Source: an uncultured Flavihumibacter sp.
Lineage (GTDB): Bacteria > Bacteroidota > Bacteroidia > Chitinophagales > Chitinophagaceae
Reading direction: 5' to 3'
Length of the DNA: 64,000 nt
Assembly: GCA_902168105.1 (NCBI GenBank)
Contig: CABHOY010000042.1
Span: forward strand, 1-64,000
Below are positions 44,390 to 54,700 of this stretch, piece by piece. A model generated the notes under the pieces. The model saw nothing but the letters and a program-made list of their open reading frames with translations. It did not search any database and was not told where the DNA came from. Position 1 is the stretch's first letter. Each line of letters opens with the position of its first letter. The position numbers were made by a program, and so were the translations under genes.

Positions 44390-45694
44390 TTACTTTGAGA
44401 ATAAACCAGCAGGTATCTTACCTTCTGCAGATGGCAGGGAGAGGTTTAATATTTTTGCAAGTGCCGGTGCAATATCACGCAGGTTCATTTCCGGAATAAC
44501 GCCGCCTTCTGTTATGCCAGGCCCGCAAGCAACGAAGCCGGTACGTATTTCGCGGAAATCAGGATAATAACCGTGTGTACCGCCTTTGCCTGGCTTGATG
44601 GCATCGCCGGTCATAGCGTTACCGAATGAAGCGTTATTCTCGCCGCTCAGTGCGAAGGCTACTTCAGGATTGCCGCCTACTTTATCAAGTTGTTTGCGAT
44701 CAATGATACGGATGAACTTCTTTTCTTCTGCCGGCAGACCAGCTAATATGTCTTTTACCTGTTTTAATGTTTTGGTGTCGTTCTTATCTTTCAGGTACAG
44801 ATAGCTGGAACCTCCTACGGAATTGAACTGGGCTTTCCAGTCATCTTTTTTCACATCAGTGATCAGTCCTGCTTTTGTTAACCATACATTAGGATTTACA
44901 CTTGTTTTTACATCGAGGAAACCATGATCGCCAGTAACGATCAGTACTGTGTTTTCCCATATGCCGGCCTCTTTCAATGCATCGATGATGATGCCTACAC
45001 TGCTGTCGGCATCGGCTACTGCTGCGGTTACACGCTCGCCCTGACGTCCCTGTTCGTGCTGGTAATGATCCACAGAGAAGAAGTGAATGGTCATCAGGTT
45101 AGGCTGATCTTTTTTAATAACGTATGACGCGATAGCTGCAACGTTGTGATCTTTTCCATACTCTATCCGCGAAGCGTTATTGAAAACACCTTTCTTCAGC
45201 GTTTCGATAAAACCTTCAGGTTTTGAATATTTCTCTCTTACAGCGTCACCCAAACCACCAATGTCAGGGATATTGTACATTACCGGAGCATCCGCAGAAA
45301 CCGGCCAGAGCAATGCTGCTACCTTCAAACCTTTCTGCTGTGCTACGCTCCAGATGGTTGGTACTTTGATAGAGCTGTCGTTCCAGTAGTTTTTGCCGGT
45401 AGGGCCGTTCGGTTCAAACATGTTATTATAGTAAATGCCATGTTTTACCGGCCATACACCTGTTACGATAGTCGTATGTGAAGGATAGGTCATAGAAGGG
45501 AACACACTGTTCACACCTTTTGCCTGCACTCCCTTTTTAGCGATCTGTTGCAGATGTGTAGCGTGCCAGGAAGTATCCAGGTAAAAGTCCGGGCGGAAGC
45601 CATCAATTGTAATTAGTACAATATGCTTAGCTTTCTGGGCAAACACGCCGGTTGCGAGTAACGATAAAATAATAAGAACAAATCCCTTTTTCAT
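44390..45694 (-). CDS. Ectonucleotide pyrophosphatase/phosphodiesterase (alkaline phosphatase superfamily)
   Basis: A 434-residue exported metallo-enzyme (signal 1-19, ending GVFAQ). The first metal ligand is Asp31 in 'LITIDGFRPDF', and the nucleophile is Thr69 in 'PSMTYPSHTT', as in NPP enzymes; later ligands are in 'VTGDHGFLDV' (Asp, His) and 'GGTHGYYP' (His). Family members hydrolyse nucleotide pyrophosphate or lipid phosphodiester bonds in the periplasm. It stands alone between the lytic operon and a repeat region. Confidence 0.88.
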   Translation of the reverse strand: MKKGFVLIILSLLATGVFAQKAKHIVLITIDGFRPDFYLDTSWHATHLQQIAKKGVQAKGVNSVFPSMTYPSHTTIVTGVWPVKHGIYYNNMFEPNGPTGKNYWNDSSIKVPTIWSVAQQKGLKVAALLWPVSADAPVMYNIPDIGGLGDAVREKYSKPEGFIETLKKGVFNNASRIEYGKDHNVAAIASYVIKKDQPNLMTIHFFSVDHYQHEQGRQGERVTAAVADADSSVGIIIDALKEAGIWENTVLIVTGDHGFLDVKTSVNPNVWLTKAGLITDVKKDDWKAQFNSVGGSSYLYLKDKNDTKTLKQVKDILAGLPAEEKKFIRIIDRKQLDKVGGNPEVAFALSGENNASFGNAMTGDAIKPGKGGTHGYYPDFREIRTGFVACGPGITEGGVIPEMNLRDIAPALAKILNLSLPSAEGKIPAGLFSK

Positions 45695-45905
45695 AATTGT
45701 AAATTCTTGTATCTAACAATGTTATAGAGCCGCGTAAAGATATTTCCTGGAATACTTTAACTATGTTAAGTTTATATTATCTGCTATTGAAATTAATAGT
45801 GGGGGCGTGATGAGCGGTAGCAGTGGTTAACCATTTGGTAATGTGAGCGACGGGGTTGTGGTGGTAATATTGTGTGGGCGGGGCGGATCCATTGATGGTG
45901 AATGG

Positions 45906-46010
45906 GGATAGCGTTATGATCGGGATCGGAGATAGCGTCATGACGGCGAATGGGGAATTACGTTATGAAGGTGAATTGTGGATAGCGTTATGATCCGGAT
46001 CGTATTATGA
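45906..46010 (+). repeat. Degenerate short tandem repeats upstream of REP-like element
   Basis: GGATAGCGTTATGA-like units at 45906, 45930, 45954, 45980 and 45998, spaced 18-26 bases; the 45906 and 45980 copies are identical. The array ends directly at the hairpin element at 46012. The stretch from 45695 to 45905 shows no gene. Confidence 0.65.
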
Positions 46011-46011
46011 T

Positions 46012-46062
46012 CCCCGGGATAAAATCCCGGGGTTACAAACAAGGCGACCCCTGACGGGGTCG
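46012..46062 (+). repeat. Double-hairpin REP-like element, copy 2
   Basis: CCCCGGGAT-AAA-ATCCCGGGG (46012-46032), the linker TTACAAACAAGG, then CGACCCC-TGAC-GGGGTCG (46045-46062). Same order, linker core (TACAAAC) and loop type (TGRC) as at 8251-8300. It ends 13 bases before the ATG of the metallo-hydrolase. Confidence 0.75.
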
Positions 46063-46075
46063 ATCGGTGTAGGAT

Positions 46076-47371
46076 ATGAAATTTGTAAATAGATTGAAGA
46101 TGAATAAATCATGTAAGCGGTTCGTTGTATTGATGGTTGTCTTTTTTGTGTCGTTGCATGCGGGTGCGCAGGCATTTGAGGGTTGGAAGAAAGGGAATCT
46201 TGATATTCATTTCATTACCACGGGAAGGGGAGATTGTGCTTTTATGATCATGCCGGATGGTACGACGATGCTGATAGATGCCGGTGAGCTGAACCCGGCC
46301 GATCCCCGTACACAATCGGCACGTACTGCCCCTTTACAGCCTGATAACAGTCAGCCTGCGTATGCATGGGTTGCTGATTATATCAAAGGGGTGAACCCGT
46401 CTGCATGGATCGATTATGCAATGATCACACATTTTCATGATGACCATTTCGGCGGTATGTATAAAGGTGCGAAAGCGGCTGCAGAAGGAAAATACTATCT
46501 GACAGGAATTACAGGGGTAGGAGACAGAATTCCTATCAGGAAGATCGTGGACCGTGGTTATCCTGATTATAATTATCCGGTTGATCTGAAAAAAAGAATT
46601 AAGCAGCAGGCAGATGATGGGGAGTTGCAGCAGTTGGGTAATTACATCAACTTCATCGAATATCAGACAAGCCAGAAGGGAATGAAGGCAGAGCGTTTCA
46701 AGACCGGTAGTAAAGATCAGTTTGTACTGGTGAAAGATGCTGCTGCATATCCTTCTTTCCATATCAGGAATATTATGTCTAATGGTTTTATATGGAACGG
46801 AACAGGTGAGAACGTGTTTAACCATTTTGCTAATACCGGGGGAATGCTGCCGGATGAGAATAATGCAGGTTGTGGCATTAGAGCTCAATACGGGAACTTC
46901 AGTATCTTCTTTGCTGCAGACATCCAGGGTGTAGTTAACTACGGAGAACCGGCCTGTAATGACATGGAAAGTGCTGTAGCGCCTATTGTTGGTCAGGTGG
47001 ATGTTGCTACGATGAGTCATCATGGTAACAGGAATGCGCTCAATGTAAATTATATTCAGACATTAAGGCCGAGAGTTTGGATACAGCAGGTATGGTCGAG
47101 TGATCATCCTGGGCATGAGGTATTGATCCGGCTTACTTCACGTGCTACCAATCCTTATCCGCATGATATGTTTGCTACTAATATGCTGGAAGCAAACAAA
47201 CTGGTGATCGGGCCTGCATTGGAGAATGCGTATAAAAGTACAAACGGGCATATTGTGATACGTGTAGCACCGGGTGGTGAGTCGTATAATATTTTTGTAC
47301 TGGATTCCTTTAAAAAAGGGCAGCAGGTGAAGAATACTTTTGGTCCTTATGTAGCGGGCGGAAAACGGTAA
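46076..47371 (+). CDS. Exported metallo-beta-lactamase-fold hydrolase
   Basis: A 431-residue MBL-fold protein (ComEC/Rec2-like group). The signal lies at about 13-32 (ends GAQA). The metal motif is THFHDDHFGG (His119, His121, Asp123, His124); 'MLIDAG' and 'SHHGN' add ligands and the fold. The GGRGDCAFMIMPDGTTML-type start (in role) matches proteins that hydrolyse phosphodiesters. The start could also be the ATG at 46100. The REP-like hairpin ends 13 bases upstream and could affect translation. Substrate unknown. Confidence 0.82.
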   Translation: MKFVNRLKMNKSCKRFVVLMVVFFVSLHAGAQAFEGWKKGNLDIHFITTGRGDCAFMIMPDGTTMLIDAGELNPADPRTQSARTAPLQPDNSQPAYAWVADYIKGVNPSAWIDYAMITHFHDDHFGGMYKGAKAAAEGKYYLTGITGVGDRIPIRKIVDRGYPDYNYPVDLKKRIKQQADDGELQQLGNYINFIEYQTSQKGMKAERFKTGSKDQFVLVKDAAAYPSFHIRNIMSNGFIWNGTGENVFNHFANTGGMLPDENNAGCGIRAQYGNFSIFFAADIQGVVNYGEPACNDMESAVAPIVGQVDVATMSHHGNRNALNVNYIQTLRPRVWIQQVWSSDHPGHEVLIRLTSRATNPYPHDMFATNMLEANKLVIGPALENAYKSTNGHIVIRVAPGGESYNIFVLDSFKKGQQVKNTFGPYVAGGKR

Positions 47372-47485
47372 CAGGTTGAGACTGACCGGTCGAAGGGTGT
47401 GCTGGTAGGATTATATAATGTGGCGATGAATAATCCCAGAGGGCTCAGACAGTTGCCGTTGATAAATATGCATTTCGGGAGGTAG
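47372..47485 (+). pseudogene. Possible remnant of a surface-repeat protein
   Basis: Directly after the MBL stop, in the same frame, the sequence reads 'SKGVLVGLYNVAMNN' and 'LPLINMHFG' before a TAG. This resembles the C-terminal end of Bacteroidota surface-repeat proteins (LA_2272-like, with GLYN/GLIN units ending in LPFIN-F). No start codon or full repeat is present. A chance match is possible. Confidence 0.3.
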
Positions 47486-47774
47486 GAGTGTGTTGAAGCC
47501 GGGCGGATACAGGGCGTATAATAGTGGCAACTATGCTATATACCTGAAGCATGACAGGAGGGGAGGTGGACTTGATCAGGTGTTGGTGTTCCGGTGTACA
47601 ATCGCGATGGAATTTAATGCTAAGCAATGCTAAGAGAAAGTATGGCAATGGGAAGACAGCTTCAGGACTATGCTGCAGCAATGAAAGATGGGGTCGATAT
47701 TAAAAAATGTGTGGGTGGGTATGACTTTCAATGGGTATTTACTCTCAAAACAGATCTTCAATGGCGGGGAAAGT
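47486..47774. other. Intergenic, possibly decayed coding sequence
   Basis: No supported gene. Two short plus-strand open stretches exist (one 47627-47818 that runs into the opposite gene). Neither has a recognised motif. Confidence 0.4.
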
Positions 47775-48530
47775 CTATTCCCGTTGGATCACGGGCTGAT
47801 GCGCATGTACGTGTGTAGCGCTTAAAGGCATCTCCAGCCATAATGCCGCCCGTTGCGGGTAGGCGCTTTTCTTAAGAGATACTGGTATTTGCAATTCTTT
47901 TACGGCAACTATGTCGGCGGCAAGGTATTGCCTGTTGCCCGATATTGCGTTGTCGTGTATGCCTCTTACCTGTAAGGTGATGATAAGGGTACCTGTACCG
48001 GCTATATCCAGGGAAACGTCTGCTCCGGAGAAGGGCTGGCGGGGATCTATGACCATTACAGCTGTTTCTGTACCGGTAATCTGACGCCTGTCAAAGTCGA
48101 TACGGGTAGCAATTACTTTTACTTCCAGTGCACTGATGTCTTTATGGTGCACCAGGTTTTGCGGGGGAATGTGGAATATCCCATTCCTGAAAAGCCTGGG
48201 TGTTACGCTGAAGAAGCGGTCCGTTCCGGCGTATTGATTGAAGCGGTAGCCTGTAATTGCTGTAAGATCGCCAGGAGCGGTAATGAGCATTTTGTTCAGG
48301 CGATTGATATGGCTGTTATCGCAGCGGATATCCAGATCGTCGTAGACGGCGTTACGGATAAGGCCTCCCTTTCTGCTGGCCATGCCGAAGCGGCGGGCTG
48401 CGTGACGGGTAGCGGCCGTTTGTCGTACTATTTCAGGCATACTGCGCAGGAAGTACTTTCCATTGCGCTGATAGCCGATGAGATCACCGAGTTTACCGGT
48501 AAAGGTTATAAGCGTGTTTTGGCGTGCCAT
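47775..48530 (-). CDS. Protein of unknown function (251 aa)
   Basis: A 251-residue soluble protein from the ATG at 48530 (MARQNTLITF). The N-terminal 'KLGDLIGYQRNGKYFLRSMPEIV' (in role) and 'RRFGMASRKGGLIRNAVYDDL' are basic and look nucleic-acid- or phage-structure-like; similar unannotated proteins with a 'G-IGY-RNGK-F-R-' start occur in Chitinophagaceae. The rest is beta-rich. The frame continues upstream to 48605 without a better start. No family named. It is divergent from the large T9SS protein gene. Confidence 0.6.
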   Translation of the reverse strand: MARQNTLITFTGKLGDLIGYQRNGKYFLRSMPEIVRQTAATRHAARRFGMASRKGGLIRNAVYDDLDIRCDNSHINRLNKMLITAPGDLTAITGYRFNQYAGTDRFFSVTPRLFRNGIFHIPPQNLVHHKDISALEVKVIATRIDFDRRQITGTETAVMVIDPRQPFSGADVSLDIAGTGTLIITLQVRGIHDNAISGNRQYLAADIVAVKELQIPVSLKKSAYPQRAALWLEMPLSATHVHAHQPVIQRE

Positions 48531-48638
48531 TAAAGATAATTTTGAGTATATAAATTTAGCACAATTCAAGGTGTGTTTGGACTTGATTAGCAAGATATTA
48601 TCCACAAATGCAGCGCATTGATGTGGAAAAACACGAAG

Positions 48639-48670
48639 TTGATATTATTGTATTTTAATATCTATCTTTG
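48639..48670 (+). promoter_or_regulatory. Promoter of the large T9SS-sorted protein
   Basis: TTG at 48639-48641 and TATCTTTG at 48663-48670, with a 21-base spacer, match the Bacteroidota -33/-7 promoter. The ATG at 48745 is 75 bases downstream, leaving a leader of about 65 bases. Confidence 0.6.
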
Positions 48671-48744
48671 TCTTGTGTAAACGTTCATCAGCAGAAATTT
48701 TAAAAAAGGGGACGACCTCCGACTATTTATACCCAAATACCTAT

Positions 48745-51700
48745 ATGCATTTACGTAGTAAATTGCCAGCTTTACGGCTATTGCTGGCTACTCTTGCCTG
48801 TGTACTCTGTTTTAGCTTCCAGGCATCTTCACAGATGAGGAAAGTCTACAAAGACAGTGACGCCTCTGACATCAATAAACTGAGTTTTTTGTCGCCATCC
48901 CAGGGTTATGTGGCCTTTGCCAACTGGCTGGGTTATACAGCTGACAGTGGGCGGACGTTCCTTAGGAAGGATGTTACGCTCAACAATGTTGACTTCAATA
49001 ACTATTCGGTCAACGTTACTTTTGGCTTTAGTATTTCCGGTGTGAAAGCGCTGAGCAAAGATACCTTGTTACTGTATGGGCACTATGGCCTGGTAAGTGC
49101 TATCCTGTACTCGGTGAACGGGGGGAATAATTTCAAACTCGTCTTTCATGGCAATGCGTCATCTTCTTTAACTTATGGTTTCCAGGATATGGTTTTTGCC
49201 GGGAGCAGTGCAAAAGGGTTTGCCATTGACCAGGATAGGATCATGAGGACCACCGACAGGGGACGTAGCTGGTCGGTAGTATGGCCGATCCCGGAAACTT
49301 ATTATTCGAACCTGCAGGCCATAGACGCCAACAACTATATCGCTTTTGCAGACCTGGGCCTCACCAGCACCAGATTCCTCATGAGTACTGATGGTGGTAG
49401 TACATGGGAACAGCGCCCGTTGCCAACCGGCGGCTTATACTATGCTTATTTTCTCACGTCTCAGAAGGGGTGGATACATCTTTCGTCTACCGAAGGCAGG
49501 CTGTTATATCATACTGCTGATGGCGGTAGGAACTGGACTAAAGTCAATACCAGGGAGACTTCCATTGACATAAAAAAAATGCAGTTTGTCGACGATAATA
49601 CAGGATTTGCCATCACCGACGACTATGATGTTTATAAGACGAGTGACGGGGGGAGAACGTGGGAGAAGTTAACGCATGATAGTAACTATTATTCTGATAT
49701 GGATATGCATCTCGACCTGCAATGCCTCAACGCCACGCAACTGTGGGCAGGTGGTACGCGTGGATTCCTGGAAATGAGCAACAATGCCGGAGGGCCAACT
49801 ATTCCGCAGGCTTATTTCTCTGTTGATACGACGGGAATGCATATAGACAATGTCGTTCACCTGAATAACTTAGGTAAGACGGCTTATACCTATGAGTGGT
49901 TTGTTAACGGTTCATTTATAGTCAACAGTTATAACGCCACGTATGTGCACGATAAACGCCATACAACTGATACGATCAAGGTTGTGGCCCATAATGGCAA
50001 CGTAAACGACACGACGGTGGAGTATGTCTACTTTCCATTTCCGCTTCTGATAGATTCCTTCTCGCCGGTCACCGCGAAGGCCGGTGATGAGGTTACGATA
50101 AAGGGATCAAGATTTAACGGGGCTGACAGAGTTACCTTTGGTGGTCAGCCGGCAGCGTCATTCAGTGTATTGCGGGATGGAACGATCCGTGCTGTACCGT
50201 CGGCGCAGGGGGCGTCAGGAAGCATCCTGGTACGGGGACCGAATGGTCTAGATTCGTTGGGGGGATTTACTTTCCTGCCTGCACCTGTTATCTATGATTT
50301 TACTCCTGATGTAGATACTGTGGGCAGTACGATCACCATATACGGCGCTCACTTCCTGACTACAACGGCCGTGAGCTTTGGTGGTGTACCGGCGACGAGT
50401 TTTACCATCGTATCGGATTCGGTGATCACAGCGGTAGTAGGTGAGGGAGAAACAGGGAAGATCAGCATTAAGAATACGGGTGGTCTTAGCATACCCGGTG
50501 TTGACGGATTAAAGGACTTTCATATAAAGGCTGTGATCAGGGACTTCTGGCCGAAGATCGGTACCACTGGTGAGATGGTTGAAATTACCGGTACCGGGTT
50601 TGGCAGTACAAATTTTGTCGCCTTTGGCTCGGAGTATGTAAAATCGTTTGAAATAAACAGTACGACCAGTATCACTGCAATGGTCGGAGACGGCGGAACG
50701 GGTAAAGTGTCGGTGGTGACAAGGGGTGTTCTTGCTCAAAAGGATGGTTTTACCTTTGTGCAATGTCCTGCAATTACGGGCATGACGCCGCTGTCAGGTC
50801 CTGTGGGTACGACGGTAACGATCACTGGTAATTACTTCAGCACCGATCCCGCTGAGAATATGGTACGTTTCGGACCGGTAAGAGCAGTAGTTACTGCTGC
50901 TACTGAGCATTCTCTGACGGTGACGGTACCGGCAGGTGCGACCTATGAGCCTGTTACGGTAGCACATGATGGTCTGACCAGTAACAGTGGCAAGGCATTC
51001 AACGTTACCTTCGACAATGGCGGTAGCATCACTGCGTCATCATTTGATCCGCGTGTAGATTTTACAATACCGGTAAGGATCACCTATCACGAGTTTGGCG
51101 GGACTATGAGAAGCGGGGATATCGATGGGGATGGGAAAATAGATGTCATCATTGCAGATAATACAAGATTATATATCCTTAGAAATACGACCACAGGCGA
51201 CAGCATTACGTTTGCGCCACCGCATGTGCTGGTGGACCTTCCCGGTGAAAGCGCCTGGCTAGCAGAAGTTCAGCTGGCAGATTTTAACGGTGATGGTAAA
51301 CTTGACCTGTTTTATCCGCCTGACTCCTGGAACTATATACTTATAAACAGATCGCAGCCGGGTAATTTTGCGTTCGATCCTCCTAAAATGATACGCGGAT
51401 GGGGAATACTGGCTGATGTAGATGGTGATGGTAAACCAGACCTGGCGGGTTCCTGGGAAGTATACAGGAATTTGTCTAATCCGGATACATTCCGTTACGC
51501 ATGGGAGCAGACGATAAACGTGCCTGGTCAGCTACGTGGGGTAGGTGATCTGGACGGTGATGGTAAACCGGAAATAATTGGTACCAGTGCTGACAGTGTA
51601 ATCATCTGGAGGAATGTCAGTACAAAAGGCGAGATCAAATTTGAAAGGGTTGGGAGCTATTATTCTAATGGCGCAACGAATGTGGACGTAGGTGATCTTG

Positions 51701-54700
51701 ATAATGATGGTAAGAATGACTTTGTTGTTAGCAGTGGCGACGGCGCCTTCATTTCCTTTTTCAGGAATACCACTGATCCGGATATTGGAGCGCTGACATT
51801 CGAGGTGGAGCGGAACTACCGGCCCGGTGCAGTTCCCAGTGAGCTGGACCTTAGTGACGTAGATGGGGATAATAAATTAGACCTTGTGTACCTGAATATT
51901 TCGGGAGAACCGGATGCGCATATGAGCATCATGAAAAATCTCAGTACTCCGGGCAAGGTCCGGTTTTCTGATCGTGTTGCTTTTGACAATGGCAGAATGT
52001 CTGCCAATCTCATTGTTGCTGATCTGAACGGTGATAGTAAACCGGATATTATGACGGCTGGTAACAAGGAAGGCATTATTTCTATTTACCGGAACCATGT
52101 TTCCACACAACCTTTCCTTTACGCATTCTCACCTTCTTCAGGTGTTAAGGGAACGACCGTACGTATCTCAGGACTACACTTAACGGGAGTCACTGCTGTG
52201 AAGTTTGGAGATGCTCCGGCGCTTTCATTTACAGTAGATAATGACAGTACCATTACGGCAATAGTGGGAGATGGCAGTACAGGTAATGTTTCCGTTAGCA
52301 GTGCTGCGGGTATATCTACCGGAAATGAATTTATATATGGTGTTGTTCCGGTAATACATGCTGTGACACCAGCTACAGGTCCTGTGGGATCAAGTGTGGT
52401 GATCACAGGGGAGCATTTCAGTGAAGACGCGGCGGCTAACAGAGTATTGTTTGGTACTGTAAAAGCGAAAGTGTTATCGGCCAGTACCACTTCACTAACG
52501 GTAGAAGTACCTACGGGCACGGACTATACGCCGGTTACCTTAACGACGGACCATCTTACAGCATACGCTGTATTACCGTTTGTTACTACTTACGCGGTTA
52601 CCAGCGATACGCTGTTTGCATTTAATGAAAAGACCGACCTGACTTACGGCTACATCCGGAAAATTGTAGACCTGAATAATGATAACAAGCCGGAGATGAT
52701 CGCTGAGAAGAAAGATAGTCTGATGATCGTTCCGAATAACAGCAGTCCGGATCAACTATCATTTGCGCCGCACAAGGCAATATATACGTCTATTGTTCCC
52801 AGTTCAATCCTGAATGGAGATGTGGATGGAGATGGCCGGACTGACCTTGTTGTATTTAGCGGAAAAAACAAAGACTTCCAGGTACACCTGAATACAGGCA
52901 CGGGTAATGAGATCAGTTTCAAGACATATACCATTGTAACCAGCCAGATGCAACAGCCACCCGATGGCTCCGGAATGGCTATCGGAGATATAGACGGTGA
53001 TGGTAAATCTGATATTGCCGTTAGCAGCTTCTATCCCGGTAATTTTTCTATTTACAGAAATATCAGTACGCCTGGTAATCCGGCATTTGATATAAGGCAG
53101 GATTTTATTGTTCCTTACGGCGCTCAATCCATCTGGGTTAATGATATGGACGGGGATGGTGCCGGAGACGTTATTTTAATTAACGCCAGGACGATCGTCA
53201 TATACAGGAACATCAGTTCGAAAGGCCGTATTGCCTTTGCCGAACCCAAAGAAATAATATATTCATTATACAATTCTCCGACCACTATCCGCCTGGGAGA
53301 TCTAAACGGTGATGGAAAGCCTGAAATCATGTCAGCTAGTGGTGGCGGCATTTGGGTCATAAACAACAACTGCACACCTGGCAAGCTTACTTTCGGAGAG
53401 CCGATCCTGTATAAGTTAAATGGGAGCTGCTGGGATGCATTTATGAGTGATCTGAACGGTGATGGCAAACCTGAATTGGTTGGTATACTGGATAGCTATT
53501 ATTATAATACGAAGGGAATATCTGTATTAAGAAATACAAGTGTTCCCGGTGGGGCGATATCTTTTGCCGACCCGCGTATCCTGCCTGGTGGCGATAGTGC
53601 AGGCGTTGCGCTTGCAGGAGATATTAACGGCGATGGAAGACAGGACCTGATCGCATCCCTGACATGGGCAGATAAATCTGTGATCCTCCTCAATCAGTTG
53701 TCAGATACTGTTCAGAGAAGAGTGTGTGATAACGCACCTGCTACGTTGGTATCGAATCTGACTGGTCAGCATTATCAATGGCAGCAAACAGCTGGTAAGG
53801 GTTTTGTTAATATCAACGATAATGCGGGTTTCTCCGGTACAAACACTTCTACGCTTAAGCTGGCCCATATACCACGTAGCTGGCAGGGTTACCAGTTCCG
53901 TTGTGTAGTAGATGATAAATACAGCATCCGGTTTGCAATGCAGGTTGATGAAATAGTACACCCATCCGTAACAGTTCTTTCTGATAAGGATGTTGTTTGT
54001 ATTGACCGTACTGTTAATTTCTATGCTTATCCTGAGAACGGTGGTACTGCGCCTAGATACAGATGGCTGATCAATGGCGTGCGTGTTGATACTACTAGTA
54101 GTAAGAGCAATCGCTTTAGTTCAACATGGTTGAAGAATAATGACCAGGTAAGTGTGATCATGCAAAGCAGCATTGCCTGTGCACAGCCGGACAGTGATAC
54201 GAGTGAGCCTGTAGGAATTATTGTGAGGGACCTGAATCCGGACGTATTAGTTACAGACAGTAATTTCACTGTGATCAATTATAGTGAGGGTAATATTGAA
54301 TGGCAATACTATACTAATTACTCCTGGCAAACTGCACCGCAACCGGCAGCAGGGCCTGTATATGTGCCGCAGTTTGATGGTAAGTATCGTGTAGTGATAG
54401 AAGCGGACAGCTGTAAAGGGGTATCCAGGGAGATAACATTTAACCTGCCTGTTCCGGATAACGATAACGGAAGGCTGGACCTGCACCTTTATCCTAACCC
54501 GGTTGGCAACATACTGACCATCGACAAAATGGATGTGACAGATAGATGGGAGAAGCTGTTTATCATGAGCCTTGATGGCAGCCAGGAATTAGGTACTTAC
54601 GATGTATCAGGCCGCACAAAGATCAGTGTTAATGTAGCACAGCTACAGGGAGGTGTTTATCTTGCCGTAATCAAACGAAAGAAAGGCAAACCTGTTACGA

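Noticed and set aside
47627..47818. 63-residue plus-strand gene
   Set aside because: Runs into the opposite gene at 47775 and shows no recognisable motif.
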